The notes below the pieces were generated by a model that saw nothing but the letters and a program-made list of their open reading frames with translations, was not told the origin of the DNA and searched no databases. Of a DNA stretch of 64,000 bases, positions 44,901-56,900 are shown in pieces. The position numbers and the translations under genes were made by a program. The DNA lies in the NCBI GenBank assembly GCA_014058105.1, contig JACGCM010002205.1, positions 806,001 to 870,000 on the forward strand, in the 5' to 3' direction. Every line of letters begins with the position of its first letter. Positions within the stretch are counted from its first letter, which is position 1. The DNA is from Kingdonia uniflora. Its lineage: Eukaryota; Streptophyta; Magnoliopsida; Ranunculales; Circaeasteraceae.

Positions 44901-47900
44901 AGTAGAAGTTGTTAGTTCAATGACGAACAATGCCTTGTCTAGATACGAACAACTAGTTATATACTATACAACAGAAGTCTTGCCTAATTAAAATCCATAC
45001 TACTTGCTCCCTCCTTTTTTTCTTTTTTTCTTTTTTTTTTGATGTCCGGAAGTTTGTCATATACTACTTGTTCCTTCTCGTATATAAAAGTTGATCTTGA
45101 AAGATCAACTCGAAATATCTAGACTGGCACAAGAAATATATAACCAAAATTTGGGAGGGTTACAAAATATTCAAAGTTTTCCATCAAGTCTATAATCTTA
45201 GAAACAGTTCATAATTTTCAATAGAAGCTAGAGTTTTCAACAACTACTAACCATTGAAGGGTCGGCAACAAAAATCCTTGAGATTAGGTGTCGACATTCA
45301 AGAGATATGTGAACATAATCCGGAATTGAGTACTGGACGCTCAAAATTCGCTGTACGAGAAACAGAATAGTTTATCAATGTTATTTTTCAATGCAAAGAA
45401 ACGCTATTTATTAATGCCATAACACAGTAAGATCCGACAATAAACCTGTATTGTTTTCTTGAAGTTTTTGGGATCCTCTGAATCCTCAAAAGGGTATGCA
45501 CCCACCAACATGACATACAAAGTTACACCACAAGACCACACATCCGCAATCTGGTTTGTTATGATATATTTAAGCAGGAAGTTAATAGTCTGAAGTATCA
45601 AACTGCAATAAGAATCTTTATGGCCACATATACATCATAATAGCAAGAGGAGAACAATTCCAGTCAAAAGAACAAAAGTGCAGAATATCAAGAGTTCATT
45701 TAAGGTGAAGGATATTCAAATCCACCCAAGGACACCCTATCCAAATAAGGTTTGCTGAAGATACGTACATGTTCAAAACTAAGTCAATTGGCTCTGAAGA
45801 ACCCTTAGGCGTAGTAGTTTGATTTCTGCAACAATCTAAGCAAGGTCTTAATTTTCAAATCTCACTTTACTTTGTCCTTTTCTCAGTCTATATAAATCTG
45901 ACTTGATTCTCAAGGGTTAATTGCCTTAATTATATTTTCTTATGCCATTTTAGCTCCACCTCCATGTTAGTTACATTTTTGAACTTTTCGAAACTTCACC
46001 AAATGCTTTTTTTGTGGAACATAGGGTAATTACTATCTACCAGATCTAACAATAAGCACTACTTACAAAGTTTATAATGCTCAATCAAGAGCTGCAGGCC
46101 CTTTGGTCATTAACTTCTTCAGACAAGAAACACAGACCTCAGACTTCTAGGGGTCAACAAGGTTACAAGCTTCCTTTCATCACAATAGGAAGTCCAAAAC
46201 GAAGATTCCGTACGGTATGTACTTGGAAACTATGTTGCATTGACATAATTTGTGAAGCACATACACGTAAAAGTGGTACAAGTAATAAGCAAGCAAGAAT
46301 ATACAAGTAATAAACAAGCAACAATTATCTTACCTTTCCATCATACTCCTTTCTGAGTAATACTTCTGGAGCAATATATGCAGGCGTCCCAACGGTTGAT
46401 TTTGGTTGTGAATGCAACACCAAGGACTGGAGAAACCACCAAAAGTTAGCAACGTAGAGAAATAACACTATCCAAGCTAGCCAAAATCATGGTAGCAAAT
46501 GAACATCAATGCATCAAGCTCAATGATATTAATGTTTATTTTTGTCTAAAAAATATATTAATGTTTAACGTGGCACAGACACAAAGTCCACCTACTCATG
46601 AATGACTCAGCGTAGTCTGTTCGGGTGAACGTGCAGAATACATCCCTCGTGCGCAATTTGGTTTCATCCGTTATCCTCATGGCATACAAATAATCAACCA
46701 AGAAACATAGACACAATAATTCATGCACACATAACACAATATTTACCGGAAGTTCACCCTAAGGCTATTCCCCACCCCCAAGTTAGAAATCCACTATGTA
46801 TCCAAGTTCAATTACAAGCCCTCAAGAGATTCTAACGAACATGGAATTCTCTAATCTCATAATACCGTCGCATAGATTTACAAGAGAAAAAGAAAAAAAG
46901 ATATCCATTAAGAACCTGAAGATTACCTCAACAAAGACCATGTTGCATACCTTTTTCTTGAAACCCTTCAATCTTCTCTCTTCATTGATATCTTATCTTA
47001 GCAACTAAGAGGTACTTCCCCTCTCGCCATCAAATCCCAAGAGAACACCCTCTACCTACTTCCTTGTAAAGACCAACTCTTTACAATGTCTATCATAGAG
47101 GCTACATCTCTTCTAGATTTCAAGTTAGGTTTCTACAAACCTCATAGGTCCCTTTTATAACCAAAGAAACCTAAAACCTATTCCTACATGAATTAGGAGT
47201 TCCCAATACTTATCATACTTGAAGTAGAAGTATTCCAAAACAAGAAAAACACTCCCAAAAGGGGCCAAAAACATCCAAAAGGCAATTCTACTTCGAGTAC
47301 AACTCGAACTCAAATTCGGTGCCCAAATCTGCCTCGAGATAGTACCAGCAGACTAAACTGATTATAACTTCTGATCCAACGGTCTGATCGCTGATCCGTC
47401 AGATGCCCTGGCTTCGTATCAACGATACCTACAACTTTCGTTCTTTGGCATTTTGCATCAGACGAACGCCCTGATCACCATAATCAGATCTTTCTGTTTT
47501 TAATCCATTTTCTTCCGTTTTGAGCCGCAAATACTAACATGATTTTTATCCATTGGTAATGAGCAATAATACTATAAGCCAGAATCCTGAAACCTACCCA
47601 CTGATCTATTTCAAAAGTCAATCCTGAAAAGCTACTTGAGCAACCTGACATCAATAAGGTGGCCAAACATTCTTTGGTAAATTCTTGTTTCAATTTGGAT
47701 CTCTACGGGGTCCATTACATAGGATTTTTTTTCCTTTTTTGGCAAATATAAGTTTATTGACTTGACTTAAAAGGGGAAAAAAAGAAAGTGAAATAGCAAA
47801 AGTACAACAAAAAAGAACCACGCAGTCCGACAAAAAAGTGTAAAATGTTACCATACGGACTCAAAATATTTGGCTTGGGATTGAGATGTGTTAAGCTCTT

Positions 47901-50900
47901 TGGGCTCGAGATATAATAATCGAACTACACTAGTACTTGAACCCCACTAGGGTATGTAGGCATCCGAATGTCCAGGACAAGCGGTTCAATACAAGAAGAA
48001 GAAAAACATATCTATACAGCAGAACTCTAGACAAACACGCGAGTTAAATTAAAAGATAATCTTTTAGCCTTTGGCCAAAACATTTCACTGCTCCTCTCAT
48101 ACTCTCAGTTTACTACACAGTTAAAACTAGCGCTTAATTGCTATGTTGAGTTTGTCTTAAGCATTCGACTTTAATAAGTCTTACCTAAACAAATCATTTA
48201 AACTTCCCCAAAAAATAAAACTGTTGGAGTGTATGTGTGTAACTACACATATCTACTTTAGTCCCACATTGGGTAGGAATAGAAGTAGCTTACAGAACCC
48301 CTATTATATAAAAGAGGCTAGGTTATAAGATATTATCAACTTAAGAGAATAAATTCTCATATTATTTATTTCTACATGGTATAAGAGCCTATTCGATCTT
48401 GTAGACGACTTGAGGGTTTTGCGTTTCCACCGGCGACGACCTTTGTCGTCGTCGGACAACTAAAGTATGTTGTCTTTTCCCTATTTATTTTTTTCAATCT
48501 TTCCAGCTTTTAGATTTTTTTAGGTTTGCTTCTTATTTAGCAAAACCCTAACATTATTTTGCTTCACAATGGCGGTCATGCCGCTTGAAGTCGACCTAAC
48601 ATTATTTTGTTTTTCCACTTTCGTTTCCCCTATCAACTTAGTTTGACTAGTTAAGCTCTCTCTCTATATATATATCTATTATGGACTCGATTATCTCTTA
48701 TTTTTCGTTAAAGTAGATTTTTATTTTTTACCTGTCGCGAGATGCGATTTCTTTCTTTGGATCGGATGAAGGCGTTAACTACCTTTCACCACGATCATAA
48801 GATGCCTCTTTTCCTCGAGTAATTCATCACTCGAACGATTTTTATTTCCTAGAGTGATTTTCTCTTTTCCTCTAGTGATTATCTTATTTCGTTTCCGCCT
48901 AGTTCACAAGCTGTAGTTTAAAAATTAAGGGTTTTTTAAGAGGGAATTGACAAGCCTTGCTGATTCGATTGCGTTCTTGAAGGCAACCTAAAATTTTCTC
49001 GCTTCTGCGGCGACGGATGCCGTCGCCGGATTACTTTAATGATTCGTGTTTTCCATCTTGGTCTTCAGCCATCGGCTAATTAAGAACTCTCACTACCAAA
49101 TTATTTCACTGGATTTATGGAATTCTTCTCAATCTTTAGTTTCATTTTAAGGTTGAAACCCTTATGATTGCTCTTGCTTTGATCTCTCTCTGCCACAACT
49201 TCTCTTGTTGAATCAGTAATATAACACAGAGTTGATGATAAAAGTCATTTAAATGGATCTGCAACCTGTGGATTCCTTTATGTTTGAGAAATAGATGGCG
49301 ACTTGAAGTAGCTGCAATTCAAGCATGTACGATCTTTCTTGGATTTCTCTGTTTCGGGACTACTACAACTTAGTTTGTTTTCCTCCAAGTTGTCGGTAAA
49401 GAAACTTAAACCTCCAAGTTGTCGGTGAAGAAACTTTCCTCTTTTACATGAGATTTGGTATTGCCAGGTCCTTAGTAAACCGAAGCAGCTCTGTTACTAT
49501 TGTCAAGTTCTGGTGAAGTTATTATTATTACATTTGGATTGTGCTTGGAGGCCATGACTTTAACAAACAAGAGTATGTTTATATCAGTGTAGCAGCTACA
49601 CGATAGTTATATGCTCTTCTCTTTCCAAACATTTGTGGTGACCAACTGTAGTGTATCTTTAAAGCATTCGTCATGGCGCAATGTGGTCATGCTTTGTGTT
49701 ATCTATTGCTCCCTGATTGGTGGTAGAATATTATCCTTGTGATATATGATGAGATGTGCAACGCACGGTGGAGATATGCGACGATAAGTTGATTTTCACG
49801 TTGTGTGTTCATGTGTAAGCCCCCACATTTACCCCGTCTCATATGTCTCAACTCCTCTTGGAGAAGATTAAGCACTTGGTTCTTTTTTCTTCTTTTCGTG
49901 CAAGGCATTTCTTTTATGGTTCCCGTCGCGAGATGCAATTTTCTCTCATTGGATTGAACGAAGTTGTTTAATTACCTTCCACCTCGATCATGAGTATTTT
50001 ATCTCTTTCCTCGGGTGATTCTTTCCTAGAGTGATTATCTTATATCTTTTTCGCCAAATTCACAAGTACAAGTTACAAAAATCAAGATATGGTCTTTCTT
50101 TGGATTCCTATCGCGAGATGGGATTTTTTTGTTTAAATCGGGTAAAGATGTTGAATTCCTTCTACCATGGTTATGGTTTATAGTCCCCGAGTGAACTTTT
50201 CTATCCTCGAGCGATTCTCTCTTCATTGAATGATTTTTCTCTCTCTTACTTGGGTGGTTTTCTCTTTCCTAGCTCAAGTGATTATCTCTCTTCTACATTA
50301 CCTCAAGTAATCCTATTCCTTAATTGATTATCTTACCCCCAATCCTTTACAAAATATTTACATTACCCTCGAGCTAGAAAACATGCCAAGTCGGTTGGTG
50401 CTGCCAATTTTCACAAGTATGCGTGAAAAAATGGCAAGTCGGAATGCCGCCGATTTCACAAGGGATATGTAAAGTTTTGAAGTATTCAACTGCTGCAAAA
50501 GAATGGTCTGACAGAAATTTTATCAGCTTTAGGAGGAGCTTTAGTTCTTTATCAGTGAGGGAGTGATTGTATTTTCATCAAGGATTATTTATTTTGCTTT
50601 CTTATTGTTTTCCACCTTGATATTATGTTTGTATCAACGTGAAGGGGAGTGTTGGAGCGTATGTGTGTAACTACACATATCTACTTTAGTCCCATATTGG
50701 GTAGGAATAGAAGTAGCTTAGAGAGCCCATATTATATAAATGAGGCTATGCTGTAATCTATTATCAACTTAAGAGTGAATAAACTTTCTCCTCTTATTTA
50801 TTTCTGCATGTAGGTTGTTGGAGTATATGTGTGTAACTACACATCTACTTTAGTCCCACATTGGGCAGGAATAGAAGAAGCTTAGAGAACCCCTATTATA

Positions 50901-53900
50901 TAAAGGAGGCTAGGTTGTAATCTATTATCAACTTAAGAGTGAATAAAATTGTCCTCTTATTTATTTCTACAGAAACATCTCTCTGACATTTAACACTCGA
51001 TCCGAAATCGACAAAATTTCATGATAGATTGAACTCCAAATCAATGGCAGTTCTAGTTGAAGAAGCTATTGCAGCTCTATCAACCTTCTCACTTGAGGAT
51101 GAGCAACCAGAGGTACAAGGGTTATCGATGACGTTATCGAGCGAGAAATGTGCGACTAGTATTCCAATTGGTGAGGGATTAGTTGGGGCTTCGCGACTGA
51201 CTGGGAAGATCAATTCTGATAACTGAGCAATCACATCGTACTACATTTTTCTTCAATTTTCTCCTCGATTCATCATGGCTTATCTAGTGGGGTTTCGTTG
51301 TTGAACAATTAAGAGTTGGGTATGCTGATTTCTTTTGCTTCTTCTCTCTATTTTCTGGCTTGGGTTGGCAAAACTATCTAGGGTTCTTTGCATTGCTCGA
51401 AGGCCTAGAGATAACTTTTATACTCTCATCTGGGATTCGTTTTGGTTGAGCTCTTTGTTGGTGGTCTTGTGTAACGAGTTTGGGGCCTGTTTGAAGACTT
51501 TGGGGCTGGCTCTCTCTCCTCTTTCCATCTATATGGGAATTTTGTAGTTGTGGTTTAGGGCGATTTGTGGCCGGGCATGTGCTTCTGGTGGTGGTTTGTC
51601 TTCTAGTTTTGGACTTGTTGGCTTGGTTTTTTGGCAGTATAGTAGTGATCCATATCTCCATGATTATTAGAGGGCTTAGCCATGAAGTTAGCCATCGAGA
51701 GGATCGTGTGTAAAATTGGTAGAAGTTGGTAAAGGGATATTCTAGATCGTTCTTTTCCTAAGGGCCTTGGTTTGGTTAGCCAATACCCTTGTTAAAGCCC
51801 TTAATGAAAAAGAGAAGTGGGAGCTTCTTGGAGGTGGAGGGAAGGAGGCATAGTTGCTTTGGCACAAATAGTGTCGAATTGGAGTGGGGAATTTATCCGA
51901 GTTCAAATATGGAGTTCGCATAAGAATTCAAAATCACTCTTTATATGTATTCCTCAAGGAATCAGAGGTGAAGGAAGGTGAAAGAAGATGAAGGGTGGAA
52001 GGCATTGGCTAAGTATTTATTACCTTTAGCGCAAGGGAAGAGCCTTGTTTACCTGCCTATTTGTACCGAGAGTACAACTTCAAAGACATTTGTGGAAGTG
52101 CTTAAAGGCAGGGTTGAAGTTACTAATGGACAATCTAGGGTGAATGTGGCAAGGCGAGATGAACGTTTGGATTTTGGACATTGGCAAAAGGTTGTGGTGT
52201 GCGACTCTACGAATCCTAGTTGAGCTGGCACGAGATTGGAGGTGTCATACTCAAGTATTTTGGTAAAGAAGACATAAAATTGTTTCCTTTTGAGAATGGT
52301 AGAGCTGTATTTTTTGCTGACTCAGTCGATGAGGCTATCTAGTCAGCAAGAGGATGGCGTTGTATATCCAAGATCAACAAATCTTGCTTCACCCTTGAAC
52401 GCTGGCCATGAACACTTTTTGTGATAGGGCTCTTAAAGCTCTCGCAGTTTGGATTAGAGTCTTCGGTGTTCCTATGCATTTATGGTCGACAAATATCTAT
52501 AGACTCGTCGGGGAATGTTGTGGGGAGCTCCTCAGAGATTAAAAGTAATGATGGGTTTTGTAATTTTGAGATTTCAAATGGCTTTCGTCTCCAATCGACA
52601 AATTCTGGCGTCCTCATCAACAACGAGTCCATCGATTCTAGGATAAGGGAGGAAGTGTCGGGATGATACTATCTTCTTTGTCGGACAGGATCCGGCTGAT
52701 ATAAGATACCTTCGGTTCGTGTTATTGAGCTTCGAGTTGGTCTCTAGCCTGTGTGCAAACCTAAAAAAAAGCAAAGTTGTAGGAGTTGGAAATGGTAACA
52801 ACATTAGGAATTTGGCTCTTTCTTTAGGTTGTTGCACAAGAAATCTGCCTACGACTTACCTTGGTATGCCTCTTGGGGCATCTTATCGTTGTGTTGAGAT
52901 TTAGGATTTGGTTATTGAACGGTTTAGTAAGAAATTGGCTTTGTGAAAAAGGAAGATGTTATTAAAGGGGGGTCGTTTTAAGCTAGTCAAGAGCATTATT
53001 TCACGTTTACCAATTTATTATCTTTCCTTATTCCATTTACCAGTGTCTGTAGCATCTAAGTTGGAAAGGATTGCTAAAAACTTTCTTTAATTCTTTACTG
53101 AGATGAATACGGCGTTGCTTGGAAAGTGGCTTTGGAGATTTAATGATAGGGATGGCTTATGGGCCGAAGTGATCAAAAATAAGTTTGGGATTGGGCAAAC
53201 TGATTGGCTCCCAAATAAGTTTTCCATGTCATATGGAGTAAAGTTATAGAGGTCAATATTCAACACTTGAGATAAGTTTAAGGATGAAATTGACATTAAT
53301 ATTCGAAATGGGCAGAGGCTTAATTTTTGGCACGATGTCTCGTATGATACAAGACCTTTGGCTCTAGTGTCTGCGATGGAGGTGTGGAATCATTTCCTTA
53401 ATTTGTTCGATATCTCTTGGGTTTTTGAAAGAGGTTTTATTTCTTCCTTAAAATCGTGGTGGTGTACGCTGTTTAGGAGGAAGATTGGAAGAGTTTTGTG
53501 GGACCTTACCCCCTATGCTATTGGATAGGTTTTATGGGAGGAGAAGAATGATAGATACTTTAATGGAAAGACGGACATTGTGGAATCTGTCATTATTGAC
53601 GTTTACGCGACTATCTTGCATTGGTCTTCTTCCTCAATTATCATGAAAGGGGTTCTGTTTGAGGATCTTGTGACACGGTGGAAATATTTAGTTTTTGCAG
53701 ATCCATTGTGATGTTTAGGGTTTTGTATCGCTTTTTCTTTTGTTTTGCCTTCGGGTTGTAATCTTTCTATCTCAGAAAGTTTCGGTCCGTTTCTCAATAA
53801 ATTATTTTTACATTCTCAAAAACACATTCTTATCATGACTACTGAAATTATGTATCACAAAGAAACAGAAAATAGACTAGAAGAACAAAAATTACCTTGG

Positions 53901-56900
53901 AGTATCCAAAATCACATATCTTCAATCGAGGAGCGGGACTTCCATCCAACAATGTGTTCTCCAACTTCAAATCACGATGACATACTTGCTTTACAAAAAA
54001 AACACAGCACAAAAAAAAAACAACTTTAATCTTCCATGTCACATTCCCAGTTTGTACTAAGAGTCAAATATAAAAATATGGAACTCAATTAAATACCATT
54101 GAGTGGCAATAGCTAACACCTGATATCAGCTGTTGGAAGAAGAAACGGGCCTGCAGGAAAAAAAGAAGAAGATATAGACATTCAAATAAGTTCCTGGGCT
54201 CTGGAGCATGAAAATAATCACTAAAATGCACTGAGAACCTCATCTTCACTGAAGCGTCCCGCATTGCATATACGTTCAAACAGCTCTCCACCGGATGCAT
54301 ATTCCATTACAATCGCCAGGTGAGTTGGCGTTAATATGATCTTGAGTAAAATTTGCAGCAAAAAAGAAAAAAATTAAGTCATTCATTTTGATGGACACAA
54401 TCACAAAATTATGATCAAACAAACCTCTTTGAATCTGACGATGTTGGGGTGCCTCAGCGATCTGTGATTAATGATCTCCCTTCGAACATTTTCATCTATC
54501 TGATACAAGTAATAGAAAAATGAAAGGTCTATCCAGGAATGAACCAATTTAGCTCGTCCATAGTCAGTAGTAGGATCTATAAAGAAATAAACTCATTCGG
54601 ACTGACAAAATTAATAAATGTCGAAAACTAGGAATTCCTTACTTGTTTTTGAAGTTAAACCAATTTTAAGGCTTTACTATATTGCTCATAGTGAAAATTA
54701 ACTGTATATTTTCCTAGTAAAATAAAGAAGAAAATCCCAAATAACTACTGTTTCAGTTTCGAGTCCTACTTTAAGGCAGATATTCTGGCAGAGGTCTAAA
54801 ACAACAGATGATTCAAAGCGATTACAGTTAACTTTTCGAGACCGATTTTCATCGTTTTACCAAATTATGCTCGCCTGTAGATAAATAGGTGTAGGCGATC
54901 GAGGTGGCGATCAGCTAGAGCGGGTAGGAGTGAGTGTCCTCATACAGTGCAAATCTGTAAGCCGCTACTTGGAAATGGACAAAAGGACATGCTAGCCCCA
55001 TCAATAGGGGTAACCATGTCGGAACACCCAATCATTCATTCTTCAAACCGGTAAAGAGGCTGCTCATGCTTGCTAGAGAATTACGGTAGGGCGGTATTGG
55101 GTAGGTCAGGGCTTAGGTGTGCATAAATTATGAAAATACAAAGTATAAAGAAACAACTAAACATGAAACTTAATACTTTAATGTCATTCACCTTATCTGA
55201 AGGCAAACAAATCCTGCATTCAGCACCCATGAACGAATCAAATGATTACACATCAAGATCCACACAGCAATGCACATACACTTTTTTCTCTCACGTGTCT
55301 AGGCCTGATTATTGTAGTAACAAATAAGAGGAGAAAGTTGTATTCACTCTTAAGTTGATTCATAGATTACAACCTAGTCTCTTTTATATACTAGGGGTTC
55401 CTAAACTACTTCTACTTCTACTCAATGTGAGACTAAAGTAGTACATGTGTAGACTTATACTCCAACACTCCCCCTCGCGTTGATACGGACATATAATGTT
55501 CGTGTCAAGGTGGATTACAAATAAGAATAGGAAATAGATAGTCCCTCATTAAAGTACAATCACTCCCTCGTTGATAAATAAATAAAGTTTCCCCCTAATG
55601 CTGATAAAACTTTTGTCAAACAGTTCTTTTACAGTAGTAGAACAATTCAAAGCTTCACATATCCCTTTTGAAATCGGCAGCATTCTGACTTCCCATTTTT
55701 CCCACACGTACTTGTGAAATCGGCAGCACCAACCGACTTGCCATGCTTTCTCACTCGAGGATAATGTAAATATCTTGAAGAGATATTGGGGTAAGAGAAT
55801 CCGTCAAGGAAGATGATTACTCGAGGTAATATAGATGAGAGATAATCTCTTGAAGAAAGAGAAACCCACTCAAGAAAGAGAGAAAAATTCACTCGAGGAA
55901 GAAAGAATCACTCAAAGCATAGAGAAGTTCAGTCGAGGAAGAGAAAATCACCGGAGGAATAGAAACCATAACCGTGGAAGAAGGAATTCGACATCTTCAC
56001 CCGATTCAATAAAAGAAAACGGATCTCGCTAACATCTCGTGTTAAGAATCTAAAGGAATGAGCAAATTTTGATTTTGCAACTTTTACTTGTGAATTTGGT
56101 GAAAAAGATATAAGATAATCACTAAAGTAAAAGATGATCGCTCTAGGATAGAATCACCCGAGGAAAGAAACAAAAAACTCGTGATCGAGGTGGAAGGTAA
56201 TTTAACAACATCATCCGATCCAATGATAGAAAATCGCATTTCGCGACGGGAACCAAAAATGAAAACACCTTTCACGAAAACAAGATAAAAGAATCAAGTA
56301 CTTAATCTTCTCTAAGAGAAGTTGAGATATATGAAACGGGGTATATGCAGGAGCTTACAGAAGAGCACGCACAACGTAAAAATCAGCCCATCGTCGCACA
56401 TCTCCACCGTACGTTGTTCATCTCATCATCATGAGGATTATATTCCAAGGGGCCGAGGAGACCACAATTTAAGACCATACAATCTGGAAACACTGGAGAT
56501 GGTAACCACACATTGTTGGAAAAAACCTTGTGGCTTTATTCTTAGATTGAACTATTGATATCTAATTGTTCTATTTTATACCTCATTGGGTATGTGGGTT
56601 GGGTTACACCACTCAAGATTATAAGTAAGAGTTTACTTATAAGTTGTAATGTGTGTGAGTTGGTGGGCCACAAGCACTTAGCCCTTTATTCATTTTTGGG
56701 TTTGAGGTGTGAGTTGAGTTGTCTCTAACAGGCACAACTTTAGGTGTGTCTTAAGGTGTGACCTTCGGTGAAGAGACACCAACTTAAGGTGTGTCTTAAG
56801 ATGTGACCTTTAGTGAAGAAACACCAACTTAAAGTGTGACCTTTGGTGAACAGGCACCAACTTAAGGTGTGTTTCAAGGTGTGACCCTTGGTGAAGAGGC

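Larger units (their letters stand above)
48222..50971 (+). mobile_element. Non-coding retroelement with three short LTRs, SnRK2 intron 5
   Basis: Three copies of an LTR of 155-159 bp lie at 48222-48376, 50650-50808 and 50816-50971. The whole is flanked by AAAAC and GAAAC (4 of 5). TGGTATAAGAGCC after the first LTR is a near-match to the tRNA-Met PBS, and GAAGGGGAG before the second is the PPT. The 2.3 kb interior has no coding frame but several repeats of TCGCGAGATG and CTCGAGTGATT. It is thus a TRIM/SMART-like or short LARD-like element. It is antisense to the kinase gene. Confidence 0.85.

Noticed and set aside
54870..55120. Possible SINE in intron 1
   Set aside because: No convincing A box and B box in order and no poly(A) or T tail could be found.
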